Positions 33,583 to 45,794 of a stretch of DNA of 64,000 bases are shown piece after piece (within the stretch, counting starts at the first letter, position 1; every line of letters begins with the position of its first letter). The notes below the pieces were generated by a model. The model worked only from the letters and a program-made list of their open reading frames with translations, did not search any database and was not told the DNA's origin. Location: assembly GCA_024195265.1 (NCBI GenBank), contig JAJLRJ010000009.1, positions 32,204,274 through 32,268,273 on the forward strand, read 5' to 3'. The DNA comes from Dendrophyllia cribrosa (taxonomy: Eukaryota; Cnidaria; Anthozoa; Scleractinia; Dendrophylliidae). The position numbers and the translations under genes are program-made.

Positions 33583-33933
33583 TTAATGTTTTATGTTATA
33601 TTTAGGCCAATATCCCACTTTACTGGCGATGCATTTGACATAATCCATTTCTGTTTTCTCTTGGTTTGTATCCTTAATCCACTTCACAAGCAGATTTTTC
33701 CCCTCGTTTTCTTCAAATTGGTCTTTGATGAATTCGTCAATGTGGAGGTCTTGCCTTTTATGCTCGACCATACGTCTGTGGATGTCATTTGATCGACCAA
33801 CATAAATAACTTCTGGGTCATCGTAGAGTCGTGTGACCCCAATCACGTAAATTCCCTCTATGTGAGGGATTTTTTCCACCTCATAGGGTCTCCACATTTT
33901 ATTCAACAATTTTGTGCAAATATTAGATACCAT
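33583..33933 (-). CDS. GIY-YIG nuclease-like protein, type I copy B
   Basis: Complete 116-residue protein, MVSNICTKLLNKMWRPYEV to WPKYNIKH. The start is the ATG 12 bases into the exon; the exon opens at 33945 after TTTACAG. Core: GIY 27-29, YVG 44-46, Arg53/54, His58, Glu95, Asn113. Only a compact GIY-YIG fold fits this length. Known fold: metal-dependent DNA cleavage; the Arg-x3-His and terminal Asn arrangement recalls Eco29kI-type restriction nucleases. It is practically identical to copy C (two residues differ, both near the ends of the reading frame), pointing to recent duplication. Promoter at 35349-35530, poly(A) signal 18 bp after the stop. Confidence 0.88.
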   Translation of the reverse strand: MVSNICTKLLNKMWRPYEVEKIPHIEGIYVIGVTRLYDDPEVIYVGRSNDIHRRMVEHKRQDLHIDEFIKDQFEENEGKNLLVKWIKDTNQEKTEMDYVKCIASKVGYWPKYNIKH

Positions 33934-33945
33934 CGCGGTCTCGCT

Positions 33946-35348
33946 CTGTAAACAAAACAAATATATGAATATATAAATATGTGAATCGCTTTGTGCTTGA
34001 AGGGAATAAGATGGTCATCCAACGACAATGGAGCAGTTAGTTGTTCAATATTTTCCTGTCCATGTTCATATTACTAATAGACAACTTCGCGCTTGTTGAG
34101 GGATCGTGGATAATCAGCACAATATGGTCAGGGGCACTCACCAAAGGCTTTATAAGAATCAAAGCCATGTTTATGTTTCTTTCGATGATTTCATGCCGGG
34201 TACCCCTTGCCTCTTTCACCGAATTCTCCCAGTTCCTGATCGCGATCCGGGGGGTGGCTTTGTTAGGTATGTGCCTATCCTAAATTGACGGCAGTCCCCC
34301 CCGGGATAGATCGTGATGCTCACCATAGAGATGATGGAATGCGATGGCATCTTTATGTCCTTTATCTCTTACAAAATCAACGATATTAATTGGTTTTACA
34401 GGTATACGTTCTGATTTATAAGGAGCCTGTAAGGAGTTTTTTTTTACGTATGAAATTATCGAAGAAGGTAAAATATTGAGTCATCCTTACGTGACTCTGA
34501 GCTGTTTTGGTACGAGAGTCGAAGTCAGTATCCATGAAGCCTAGAATTTAGACAAGTCAATCTCGGGACCCCTTCCAAGAAAACTGATCATGCGTGGACA
34601 ATTTTCGAGAATTGTTTTGAGCTCAAAAACATGATTTTAATACTAATAAATGTAAGCGGTCTCAAATAGTCGGGCATCTGGATTAGACTTTCGGTTGACC
34701 AATGGAGAATCGAGAAATTTGCTGTTATACCATTGATTTTCTTTAATAAAATATTTACAGTACAAACATGATATAACTTAATACACGTACAATACAGGAA
34801 TAAGTGCTCTTACCGTTGATGAAAATGTAAAAGTTAGATTTCGACAACTGCACTAGATCTGGCAGAACAGCCTTCAAATTCTGAAAGAAAATCAGTTTAA
34901 ACCCTCTATCATTCAGTACAAAGTAAAACTGATCGAACTTGCTTCTAGAGCGGTCGAGCCAAGGTTAAAGTCTTTACTTTATCAATACCATCAATACCAT
35001 TTTCATACGCAATTGTAATTTTTGAACTCATATTATGCTGGAATATGAAATTTCGCTAATGCTGTCTACTGCTCATTGCTTTTTTTCGCTGTAGAATTTG
35101 CAATTTTTTAAGATCGCGAACGATTGTACGATTTCGATAATCGAGTCGACAGTAACGGGCAAAATTACGGTGCAAGCGGACCTCTTCTTGTACGCTTTTG
35201 TTCGCGCCATAATTTCGCCCGTTTAGTTTTTTCTTTCGCCGATTATCTTCCCCTGGATCTCCAAGGAAGGGCCATTTTCCGCTACAAATAAGCTGTGAAA
35301 TTTTTGTCTAGAGAGGAAAGCAGAAAAGGATCAAGAAAATAACTATAC
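33946..35348 (-). other. Intron of type I copy B
   Basis: 1403 bp, donor GTATAG at 35348, acceptor TTTACAG at 33946. Length equals that of copy C (1404 bp), though each has small indels. It contains the conserved block at 34142-34247. Confidence 0.6.
34142..34247 (-). CDS. Possible alternative coding exon of type I copy B
   Basis: Open minus-strand block encoding NWENSVKEARGT, HEIIERNINMALILIKPL and ending exactly at a GTGAGT donor (34141). Joined to the GIY-YIG exon it continues in frame as IKPL-SETA-MVSN, with no stop, adding about 40 residues. A C/G homopolymer just upstream (34248-34256) varies between copies, so the true 5' limit is unclear. Seen: open frame, donor, phase match, conservation in copy C. 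Not seen: a convincing acceptor. Confidence 0.35.
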
Positions 35349-35530
35349 CTCTTTTCTTTGCTCGATCGTCTTCTTCAGTTGCAATAGGGATTTGAATTTG
35401 CCGCCGTCGAAGATCATATTTATAGACCCCATGACGTAATGGCCATTTTGAGCTTCCCCTACTTCATGGCCACTCAGACATGGGCTTCTAAAATCTGATT
35501 GGACATCAGCCAAAGAGTATTTTCCCTTCC
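35349..35530 (-). promoter_or_regulatory. Promoter and non-coding exon 1 of type I copy B
   Basis: Minus strand: TTACGTCA at 35439-35432, CTATAAATATG at 35425-35415, a leader GACGGCGGCAAATTC, donor GTATAG at 35348. The ATTGG box position reads AGTGG (CCACT on the plus strand), as in copy A. Confidence 0.6.
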
Positions 35531-37462
35531 TCCAAAAATATAATCCAATATAAACAAAAATGAAAGGGATATTTCCTTGGAAAATATGCTTAATAAACAA
35601 TTGTCTTGTCAGTAATGATGCAATTTCTTATGTTTCTCAGATCCTATTGGCTCAATTAATCATCGAAGGGATATTTCCCTTAGATATCGAAAGTGTTTGT
35701 AATTTTAATTCCCTCAGCTATAAATATTGCAGATTGAATAAAATCAGTGTTTTAGAAATGCTGATGTGCAAGTTGGCTTTTCCCGCTCTTTTTTGAAATG
35801 GCTTCATGATGAAATTTCTTGTCTGTCATCGAAAGGGAATTTCCCTTAGATATCGAAAGTGCCGGAATAGCACATTTTTAAACGATGATGTGATATCAGC
35901 TATAAATATTACAGATTGGATAATGAAATACGGTGTTTACAAATGCTGATATAGCAATTTCTATTTCCCGCTCTTTTTCAAAATGAAAACGAAGAATCGG
36001 AACACTTCGCGCTTAATGGGAATCATTTGTAATCAGGGCAAACATGCAGCCATATATAGTGTTTGCACAGGATTAACATTCTCTGTTTGTGTGGTGTACT
36101 GTGCATCTGTAATGGCCGTATCGGTTTATAAAACTAGCCTCACTAAAAGCGAAAATTCGTGAAAATTAAGTAATGAAATTAAAATTAAAACTCTTAAAAT
36201 CACTGTAATGTTGTTTAGCTTTGTTTTTCAGTGTTTATTTTTATGATTTGTGGCTCGCGAATGCGATATTTTTTTTAATAACGGTTCCACTCGCTCAAAA
36301 GTAGAGAAAGCCAAGAACAAGGCATGCATTTTGGAAAACCACGAATCCACCACCCGGTCGAACATCTCGCCAAAAATATCGTTTTTGCCCGATTTGTTCA
36401 CACGAAAAATTCCTGGCCTTCGAAAGAACAGTCTTTAAACTATGTTTAGGCCAAATTTGAGTTCGTTTTGATGGCGGATTCGCCTTTAAATTCAAGCCCA
36501 AACTTTCGAATACGACTGTTAATATGCTTTCTTCCTATGATTTGCAAGATAAGCCGACTCACTAGGAATTCGAAGAATGCATTTTTCCGTTAAAATTTGA
36601 ATTCGCGTCCGACAATAAGTAATCCTAATTTAGCTGATGCTCATGTCTAGGATGGATGACCGAAGGTAGTGTCTTATAGTCTCCGCAAGTGGCCAGGGAC
36701 CTGCCGATTTGAAAGTTTGCAACATTAGAGGGGAGTAAGTTCCTAGTTCTGACTGTTCTAGGAAACAAAGTCGGGAGTAGCTGTACTGGAGTAGGTTTGA
36801 AGGAGAGTATGTATGTACATGCATTTGTTACACCTAGTGTACCTAGGGTTAGGAGTAACACTGTGTGGGAATGAAATATTAACAAGGTTATTACAGCAGT
36901 CTCCTTTGTTCCAGGGTGACCCAGTACAAGGAACAGTTAATGATATTAATATGACTGATAAGCACGAGTTAAAAATCAAACAGAATTTACAAAACACCGC
37001 ATCTCCCAACACTAGCAATGTTTAACCAACAGTTTATTTTTCAAGAACATCGAGCCTTGGATACTCGACATTAATATGCCTAATTTAAGTTTTGTCTATA
37101 AGATTACAACACCGTCCTTTAATAACAAGCTAAATCTAGCTCTAATAGTTCAAAACCGTAAATTAAAGTTTCACTGAGGCAGTCATTCTATAAACATGTA
37201 CTCAGCTACGGGTTTGTTACTACGGTATTACACGATACCTTTGTAGTGGTACACTTGGCATAACTAATACAAAACCTTAACTTTGATACAGAAAATAAAC
37301 ATTAAGCTCTCTAAAGTTCTTTGCACCCTAATCATAACACAAAACGATAAAACGGTATAAACTGTAAAGCTACAACTACAATAAAGCAAACAGAAGTCTA
37401 ATTTATTTCTACAAGGTTTTCGATCTCTATCGAGCTCTGAATCGGATCTGAAGACAATCTTA
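35531..37462. repeat. Unit B spacer, no gene seen
   Basis: Aligns with 3240-5822 (minus its Harbinger-like insertion) and 54760-56759. Contains repeated GGGATATTTCCC/TTAGATATCGAAAGTG blocks. Open frames are not shared between copies. Confidence 0.5.
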
Positions 37463-37828
37463 CTAACATCGGTTTCCGCGTTTGATATTATACTCTAGCA
37501 TATATCCGAGTTTACTCTCCATACAACTGATGTAATCGCCTTCTTTACACTTGCTATCTTTATCTTCCACCCATTTTATTGTTAGGTTTTTTCCGCCGTT
37601 ATTACTGAATTGCGCTTTTATAAATACATCAATCGCCAAATTTTGATACCTATGTTTGGGTACTCTCTGGTGCATGTTGTCTGATTCGCCCACGTAAAGG
37701 TACTTAACAACTCCGTTTCGTTCCACGTGTCCTATGGTATAGATTCCTTCGGCTTCTGGAATTTGACCAAGATCATTGGCGAAAGATCTCCATACTTTAT
37801 TTATTAGGCGCTGACAAATACTGGTCAT
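37463..37828 (-). CDS. GIY-YIG nuclease-like protein, type II copy B
   Basis: Complete 121-residue exon starting with the ATG directly after the CATCTG/CAG acceptor (MTSICQRL). Core: GIY 28-30, YVG 45-47, Arg55, His59, Glu96, Asn114. The motif around the Arg has drifted to GESDNMHQRVPKH, yet the catalytic Arg and His remain. The C-terminus stops 15 residues earlier than in copy A. Promoter and exon 1 are at 40682-40802, across a 2.85-kb intron. Same role inferred as for the other copies; amino-acid divergence from copy A is far greater than that between type I copies, so type II either diverged earlier or evolves faster. Confidence 0.85.
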   Translation of the reverse strand: MTSICQRLINKVWRSFANDLGQIPEAEGIYTIGHVERNGVVKYLYVGESDNMHQRVPKHRYQNLAIDVFIKAQFSNNGGKNLTIKWVEDKDSKCKEGDYISCMESKLGYMLEYNIKRGNRC

Positions 37829-40681
37829 CTGAAAGATAAAACGCAACTTGTATTACACGAAAGTCATTGCTTTTAGTTTATAGGCACCGCAAGCCTGGTT
37901 TTCACGAGTGACATAAGCATAAGCGGAAGCATAACAGCGATTAAATACTGATGTTCAGTGAAAACGGGCCCGATATAAGCATAAGCATAAATATCAATCT
38001 TATGCGTGAGTCAACCTTCGTTATTACTTTACTTAACTTCTTTTGTTTCCTCTTATGCCTATGTGACCTTGTGTCGCTAGTGAAAACCAGCCTTACATTT
38101 ACACACAGCTACCCTTGCGCTGCCATGGTTATAGTCTTGTCTAGAATGATAAAAACCGATAACAGCTGTTGCATGACACCATTCTAAAATGTCAAAAACG
38201 CCTCCGTCAGGAGTCCATCAATGTCTAGGTAGACTACCTCGCAGACGAAATAAACCGCTGGTAAAGTCAAGTCACCGGCGGTTGATTTGGCTGCAAACAG
38301 GCTAAATCTAGGCAGCCGACTGTCAATATGCTTGCCTCTCCCCGAGGTGTATTAGATATCTTGGATCAAAGAGGCGAAGAAGCGCTGGGCTAAACAACCT
38401 TCATTATTCTCCTAGGAATTTTTCCCTTCCCATCAGTTCAATTGCTCCGTATTTTTCCGCCACGTGATGCCAAGATTGTCTTTTCAAGAAAAGATATAGC
38501 TACATATGTTTTTTCTAGAAATCGGGCTTTCATCCTACGCAATAGAACTGATAAACAATTGTTAACGTTCTAAATGCACAAAGCTAGTCTTTGGCCAATT
38601 TTCCTTCTTTTTATATCAACTATTTTTGTCTAAATAAATACCTTTTTTGTACTGTTAAATTCAGTCCAAAGTTGTGATCGACTGACGACTGCTTTGAATG
38701 GTTTTCAACTTACGGTACCTTTGAAAACAAGGGTAACAGGATTAGCCCAAATAATACAGTTGTAATGTCGGATTTGTATTTATACTTACCTCTGAAGGTT
38801 TTATAGTCAGTAACTGACTCTCTTTGAACTTGGAAGTACTAGTATTAAGACTCGACGAGAGCTGCTTTTGACGGATACTCGTCAGGTATATTTTATGCTA
38901 ATGCGAATTTTGACCAATGAGAAAACCCGATTGCAGGGTCTTGAATTCGATTAGTCGGAGAAACAAAACAACAGACAAATATTTGGCAGAATGCCTGTTC
39001 TTCCCTATTTTTCTAGGAAAATTGTTATGGTGTGTGATTTCTCAGAAAAATAAAATACTATGGACTACAATAACGGTGTGTTTGTGCTCGTTCATTTTAA
39101 CCGCCACTTTCTAGGGAACCATAAAAAAGTGTTCTCACGATGAGGTATCCGTAAAAACTGTCAACATTTTTTTTCTTCAACACATCTAAATGATTTTAAG
39201 ATATTTTAAACCAGTCAAAGGTATATATAGATCCAGGTAGAACTGCGTGATCAGAATGCATTTACGGACTGGCGTTCTTGAGAGGTTCCCCACGTGTCCA
39301 ACTGTCGCACATCTTTAGAAATGCCGAGGCCTTCAACTCAGCAGGGAGTCTCAGTAGTCTTGGGTGACTCTTTCCAAGAAAACCGGTATTGTGGTCACCC
39401 TTGAACGATTTCTGGAGATTCCGAGAAAATTGTGCTTTTAATCTAACATGAATGTTAATGTGAAATAGAACGGGCAACGATGTTGCGTTGCAGGTCGCAG
39501 CCGCAACAGTAGTAGACGTCGCTTATACTTCTAGCAACACGAAAATTTGTTGTTTAGATGGTAATACGCTCAACAAACAATCTCAATTTGAAACGCAATA
39601 TCGTTGTGCGACAAGTTTCACGAAAATGTTGTACGTATTGCTTTGCCTTTAACGACATGAGCTTTGGCGTTCGTTGTTCTCAGGAGATGCACCGAGAAAA
39701 GTTCGACATGAGCGTCTCCATGAACTCCGTTGCAACAGCTACGGCTGGGACGGTAATCGACGTTAGGTCGACATGAAAATCAGTGCTCTGGGGTAAGCGA
39801 AAATGGCGTAGCTCTTACCTTAAGTACTGTGTACAATTTGCAGAACTGCGTGGTATGGAAGTCTTTGAGTTCTATTATCAAAAGAAAACAGAACAGAAAA
39901 CAACGTGATTAGAAACTCAACAAACAGTGGACCTCTACGATATACATATATAATCAACGCAGTCTGACCTTCCAAACTACGCGACTACGGTACGATCGCA
40001 TTTATAATTTCATCTTCCATTTTTCCATGTTTTAGCTTTCGTTGCATTTACTGTAAACATTAATTCCAACATAAAATGTCGCTTATGTTGGCTATTGCTC
40101 ATTGTTTCTTTCAGCTTTAGAATTTGCAATGGTATGGTCCCTTTGAGCTTGCACGTACTAGGAGAACCAAGCACAAATAATCGAGGCGAGAGAGGGTCTG
40201 AAATGGGCGAAATTATGCCGTGATCTTCTTGTAAACTTAAGGTCTGTTTACACGTACGATTTATGTCACCTCTCCGATGCAACTTTTGTCGCAAGTGTAA
40301 ACTAGCGGCGATTTCTGTGAGATTCAGGAGCGATATTTGCTGCGATTTCTTATGATTTCCCCAGCATGATGCCCACCAAGTTGCATCAGGTTTCGAACAT
40401 ATTTAAAACCTCAGCGACTTCGCGCGACAAATCGCGCCCAAAAGTTTTCACACACGATTTGAAGATGTAACTTTCACGTGACAAAAATTGCACAAAATAT
40501 TGCCATTGTAAACGGGCCTTTAAGCTCGCGCCATAACTTCAACTATTTCAATCTTTCTTTCGCCTCAATTGTCCCTTCTTGGGTCTGCGAGAAAAGGCTT
40601 GCTTATGTTTGCTTGTTAGAAATAAACTGTTAAAATTTTATCCAGAAAGGAAAGCACAAAAGGATCAAGAATTTAACTTAC
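37829..40681 (-). other. Intron of type II copy B
   Basis: Donor GTAAGTTA at 40681, acceptor CAG at 37831-37829. Holds a GCTTAT-rich inverted-repeat element (about 37897-38095, ends AAGGCTGGTTTTCACTAG), the conserved hairpin near 38255 and the MITE at 40240-40519. No gene seen. Confidence 0.55.
40240..40519. mobile_element. 280-bp MITE, TTA duplication
   Basis: Ends AGGTCTGTTTACACG and CGTTTACA-type inverse (GTAAACGGGCCT), flanked by TTA. Interior has GCGACAAAT/GTCGC repeats. Complete sister at 57712-58012, truncated sister at 12920. PIF/Harbinger-like by duplication size. Confidence 0.8.
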
Positions 40682-40802
40682 CTCTTTGTATATGTCTTCT
40701 TCTGATGCAGTTGTAGTTTGAATTTGCCGCCGTCTTGATATCCATCAAATATAGGTTCCGTGACGTAATGGTTATTTTGTGCTTTCCCTATTTCTAACCA
40801 AT
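40682..40802 (-). promoter_or_regulatory. Promoter and non-coding exon 1 of type II copy B
   Basis: Minus strand: ATTGG at 40802-40798, TTACGTCA at 40768-40761, CCTATATTTG at 40754-40745, leader GGCGGCAAATTC, strong donor GTAAGTTA. All four elements are intact. Confidence 0.6.
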
Positions 40803-41815
40803 CAGAAATACTTTTTTTAAGCTTCTAAAATCTGATTGGACATAAGCCAAACGGTATTTACTCGTCCTTTAAAAATATCATCCAATATCATGATATTTAA
40901 TATTTCTTATGTTTGTCAAATCCTATTGGCTCGGTCATCGAAGGGATATTTCCCTTTCACGGATATCGAAAGTGTTTGCAAAGCACATTTTTAAAGAATG
41001 ATGTAATTTCAATTCCCTTGGCTATAAATATTACAGATTGAATAAAATCAGTTTTTAAAAATGCTGATGTGGCAGTTTGCGTTTCCCGCTCTTTTTTGAA
41101 ATGGAAATTAAAACTCGCATTGCTAAAAAAAGAACATCGATCAAATCCATGAGACTGCTAATAGGACTGACTGAAGTCCAATTCGTCTGTAATCGGACGA
41201 CCGCGTAGCAGACAGACAGAATTAGCAGACAGAATTGGACAACACGAAGTCCTATCAGAGCAGCTTTCGAAAGTAATTACACAATTGCTTTGGTTTTTCA
41301 TTGCTACGCTTTGTGATTGGCTAAAAAATCTCGCGCCACTTTCTCGAACAATCAGAAGTAAAACCAAAACCAATCGTGACTTGCTCGCACGCGTTTTCCC
41401 GCGCTTGGCGCCAACGACTTGTAATTGCTTCGAGCTCTGATTGGTTCATTGGATTGTTTACGACTGCTGTGATTGGTCAGAGTAATTACTTTGGTTTTGG
41501 TTTTACGACACTCAATTGAAAACTGCTCTACCAATTAATTATAACCATTACAATTTCTGAGAACAAATTAACATGAAAAATAAATGAAAAGAAATTCAAG
41601 AGAATAACTTGAAGAAAGGCTTTTTATCAATCAAAAGCGTCAATACAATTTCATCACTGCCACTGGCATAGCAAAACTGAAACTGTCCGGTTACATTGTT
41701 CGAATGTTGGTTAGCTTTTGTGTTGTGGTGTGGGTATTGTTCAGTGTCTTTTGAATCTTTTGTTTTACGTCATTTGGTGATCACACCAGCCGCAACACCA
41801 AACTACCATTTAACT
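40803..41815. other. Spacer with ATTGG-rich block, no gene seen
   Basis: To about 41105 it matches other upstream regions. 41170-41245 forms an imperfect hairpin (GTCCAATTCGTCTG / CAGACAGAATTGGAC), and 41320-41520 has several ATTGG/CCAAT boxes. No coding frame recognised. Confidence 0.4.
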
Positions 41816-41962
41816 GGTAACCTGAGTATCAGGCCTTCCTTTGGGAGAGGGGCTAAAGGGAGAAAGGAAAAAATGGGGGCTTTTCCAGCTTTTCTCCCCG
41901 TTTCCCCCTCCCTCCCCCCTCTCCCACCCCCTCCTCCCCGAAAGCCTGACACTCAGGTTACC
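41816..41962. mobile_element. 147-bp MITE, ACT duplication
   Basis: Ends GGTAACCTGAGTATCAGGC and CTGACACTCAGGTTACC; flanks ACT on both sides. Interior is purine-rich on one arm and pyrimidine-rich on the other. Confidence 0.75.
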
Positions 41963-42208
41963 ACTGTAAACACCCTAAACCTTTCCAAAGCGCACGTGTT
42001 TGGTACCAGCTCCGGGTGTCGGCTAACTGCGCGTTGGGAAACAATAAACAATAGCCCATACTTGGGTACTGATACCAGTCATCAGACTTCTGATGTCGTA
42101 TAATCACTGTATAGAACAGATCAAAAAATTAAAAGGCTAGTCAACTTTTATTTTCATTCAAACTTCTGAGGCATTCCATCAAGTAGAAGTGATCAAGGAA
42201 TGTGATTA

Positions 42209-42814
42209 CGGTCAATGCAACTCTCTCGTAAGCGGACACCCTCGGGAACTGAAAAAAGTGTCCGTTAGTAGAGCTGCTCCGCTTACGATAATTATTCCCA
42301 TAAGCGGACACCAAAGAAAAATAGGGTGGATGTCCGCTTACGGGAGAGTTAATAAGCGGGTGTTAATTATGTTTTATTGGGTGGACAAAATTAGCAAATG
42401 AAGATATAAAGCGAAACTCTTTATTGATGTCAAATGTCAAAACTAAAAAAAAGGAAAGAAATATACGGTATAACTTTTCTATATTTAACAAAAAGTTAAA
42501 CGGGAATTATTGCTGTAGTCCATACATGTAACTTAGGTGCTTCTTAAAAACATCCCATTAACAAACAAGTATATCGTGACCAGAGAAATTTTGCTTATAG
42601 GTTATTATACATGGGGTGTTTGCTTACGAGAGAGCGTAAACAAAAGAAAAATCTAATTTTCATTTTCCAAAGTGTCCGCGTCCGCTTACGAGAGAGTGTC
42701 CGCATACGGGAATGTGTAAATACAGAGTTTGACTGGGAAGTACGGGGATTTGAAAAGGCGTCCGTAAATAGAGCTGTCCGCTTACGAGAGTGTCCGTTAG
42801 CAGAGAGTTGACTG
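42209..42814. mobile_element. 606-bp Tc1/mariner-like MITE with internal repeats
   Basis: Ends CGGTCAA...CTCTCTCGTAAGCGG and the inverse ending TTGACTG, with TA on each side. The unit GTCCGCTTACGAGAGTGTCC recurs about eight times in both orientations through the element. Confidence 0.65.
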
Positions 42815-42849
42815 TAGCTAAATTCCACGATCAGTCTTATCCATAACGC

Positions 42850-43495
42850 CTATCTTCCTCTCCTTCCACCAAAAGACCTAAATGAAGCCCTCCCACCTGA
42901 TCGCACTTTAGGACCACCGGAGGATCCCACTCTAGGACTGCTCGAAGATCTGATGGAAGGTACCCTGCCAGATGATCGTACTTTGAGGCTACTGGATGAC
43001 CGTACTTTAGGGTGACCTGACGTTCCCACTTTAGGACCGCTTGAGGATCCAATGGAAGACGCTCTACCGGACGATTGCTTTTTAGGTCCACTCTTCTGGA
43101 CCTTGCTTTTGGTCCCCTGCACAGGTCTTGCAACCGTCTCCCGCGCGCTTGTTCAACACAGGGCGGTGTCCATTCTTTTTTGTCAGACAATCTATATACG
43201 CCCCTTCTTTTGATTTTTGCTTCTTTTCAGGAACATACTTGATCTTGAGCTCGGACTCCTTGTGATGTTTAATTTTTGCAGCTACTTTTTTATCGATAGC
43301 TTGTTGCGGCGTTGGACTTTTATGCTCCTGTAATCTCCTCTTCATATCATTCGATCGACCAACATAAAGGTACTCCGTTTCCTTGTTTCCCACTTTCTGA
43401 CCTATGGCATAAATGCCTGGCTTCTTGGGTACAAAAGAGGTATCATATTTTTGCCATGGATTGTTCGATAATTTATCACAAACTTGGCTGCTCAT
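42850..43495 (-). CDS. GIY-YIG nuclease-like protein, type IV, with Ser/Gly/Arg tail across a frameshift
   Basis: First frame (43495-43082) starts MSSQVCDKL and contains GIY 27-29, YVG 44-46, Arg54, His58, Glu97 and Asn115, then KRAGDGC. It soon stops, but a second frame (to 42850) carries on with QGTKSKVQKSGPKKQSSGR and a repeated Ser-Ser-x-Gly-Pro-Lys-Val-Arg pattern ending RSFGGRRGR, about 90 residues. The 20534-20992 gene has the matching VGRQKVQKTKQN right after its GDGC, so the second frame is the ancestral tail and one base has been lost or gained near 43120. The nuclease core would be unaffected. Either a recent frameshift or an assembly error. A long basic tail suggests nucleic-acid or chromatin contact. 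Confidence 0.7.
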
Positions 43496-44242
43496 CTCAC
43501 TAAGGACCTGGGAAAAGAATGATTCATCAGCATTTTATTGGAACGAAGCTTCCTCCGTAGTCAACTCCCTGGGTAAAAGAATTGAAAGTGGCTGCGAGAA
43601 AATTGGGTTAGGGTGGTTCACATTTCTGAAAAGTTGTTCCTAATCAGCATATCCATTTTTTTTTGGTTCAGTCTTAATACCCTAAAGATATAAGAATAAG
43701 TCTGACGGCAATCATTTTCGATTCAAAACGCCGTAGTGGTACCAAAGCACAAATTTTAATCCCTAAAAGCCACGCGACCATCCCCTCACGTTTATATGCA
43801 AGTCCCCCCGGGGGCCAGGGCAAGGGAATCCTGTCCACAGTTAGAAAGTTGTCGTGTTCCATTTTATATTCGAATTTACATGGAATGTCTGGAAACGGGT
43901 TGAGATTAGCACAAGGCCTAGCAATGGTAAAAAGAAGCAAATAGAAAGCACAGTCTTTTTAGTTTGGAGATTCTATTTGGAAATTTGCGACTAACTTTAA
44001 AGCAGTTTCGTTTATTTTCGGGAGGATTTTTTCCGTTTGGAAAAGCTATTGCAAAAGAAGTAGACTGAAAATTGGAGGGGGGGGGGGGGGGGGGGGGGGG
44101 GGGCGGGGGGCGGGGACCTGGGCCTGTATATATCGAAGCTCATGGTGCTCTCTGAAAGCACTTTTCTTCCGGCGTTTTTTCCTTGTCTTCGCATTCTAAG
44201 CATTTCTTGGAAGAGCTTTGCGTGACACCATTAATCAATTTA
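43496..44242. other. Spacer with a G-run, no gene seen
   Basis: Upstream region of the type IV gene; an AG acceptor (CCTTAG) precedes its start, so an upstream exon is possible but not identified. An interrupted run of about 26-34 G is at 44077-44111. Confidence 0.4.
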
Positions 44243-44724
44243 GGCCTAGCTACGACTATCCGGATATTTTTTAGATATTTAGAAGCTCCTGGGATATTTA
44301 GAAAATTCCGAGATATTTAGAAAAAAATGATTAAATTAGGGGTTTTGCTATGGTTTTATTACTTTTATGAGTTCACGCATGTTTTTTCTTTGAAACTTGA
44401 GATTAAATCTACTTTGAAATCAACTCAATTAACTGTCAGCAGTAGTCCTGTTCAGCGGTTTTCCTCACGAATATTATATCCCATGAGTCTTAGTACGTTT
44501 GGTAGTCACTTTGTATGGACTGTGACGAATTCCCATCCTTGCCAATAAATGATGTTTTTGATTTTATATAAAGTCGTTATTGTGATATTTATAGAAAAAT
44601 GTTAAGAAAATATTTGGGATATTTTAAGATATTTAGGAAGAAAAAGCGAGATATTTAAGAAAAAAATATCGAGAATTTCCGGAAAGATATTTAGGCGATT
44701 TTACGTGATATTTGTAGCTAGGCC
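44243..44724. mobile_element. 482-bp element with GATATTTAG repeats
   Basis: Ends GGCCTAGCTAC and GTAGCTAGGCC with TA outside. Many GATATTTAG/GATATTT units point inward. Related right ends at 29880-29935 and 51345-51398. Confidence 0.6.
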
Positions 44725-44926
44725 TATATCAATTCTTGGAAACGTCACGCTTTAGTAATCGATTTCTACGAAAAAAGTTTTTCACAGACAAAGACATTTT
44801 GCATCAGTATTCCGGCTGACGTTCCGAGCGAGAAGGAACGAACGGTTGTTTTACATGTATTCCGGATCCGGCAAAATTTGTTCCCCAGGTTCGCTTGACG
44901 AGAACTGCTCCTTTATCATTATCTAC

Positions 44927-45794
44927 TCAGGCCCGTAGGGTGAGGGGGGGTTCGAGGGGTTTGAACGAACCCCCTAAACTTTTTGAAGTCGGAATTTTTT
45001 GGGGGTTGAAAAGATAAAAATATCACTTAATTGGTTTTTACACAAAACGATCAAAAGACTGTTACCGGTCGTTCATACGGACGACTACCTTCCTTGCCAG
45101 GATTCCCGGAGGAAGCGGCAACCTTTTTGGCACTATGATGAGAGGTTCTTTTTGATTGGTTAATTGATTTTCGTCTTGCTTTCCGTCCTTGTCGTGGCGC
45201 CCGCGGCAATCAGAACTAGCGTTTTAGTTGGCTTTGTACTTGTACTTTGTACTGTACCACCCTGGATCCAGAGGTCCGTTCTCTGAATTTCATGAGTGAA
45301 ATTAACCGCATAAACGGTTAGAAGAAGCTCGCGTTGCGCCTCGTTGTCGCGGCTTCGCCGCTCAAACTCGCCGATTTTCACAAAAAAAAACCTTTGGCAC
45401 CCAGGGTAGTATACTGTACTTGCTAAGACATGAAACATGTTCAGTTATTCTATCCAAAATACCTAATTGTATAACATGTCAGATAATTCATCATTCTTTC
45501 AATTTCTTGTCCACTCATCCACCCTGCATGTAATTTTAATGTTTGTGTTTTGAAAACTGCCTAAATGCGCACACTCATTTCTGAATATTTCAGAATGGAT
45601 ATTTATAAGTAAAAAACAGGCATATTTTAGGATGAAAATTACTTTCCGAAGAGCTAATATTGAAGGAAAATGCACCCAATTTCTCAAAATTTTCTGGGGC
45701 CCTTGAGCGGATCAGCGCGCCGCGATGGCGCGTCACATTGTCCACCCAAAAAATAAAAGAACCCCCATCAACAGAATCCACCCTAAGGGCCTGA
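44927..45794. mobile_element. 868-bp inverted-repeat element, TAC duplication
   Basis: Ends TCAGGCCCGTAGGGTG and CACCCTAAGGGCCTGA, flanked by TAC. Contains GAACGAACCCCCTAAAC and a 92-codon minus-strand frame without known domain. Non-autonomous, 3-bp duplication. Confidence 0.65.
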
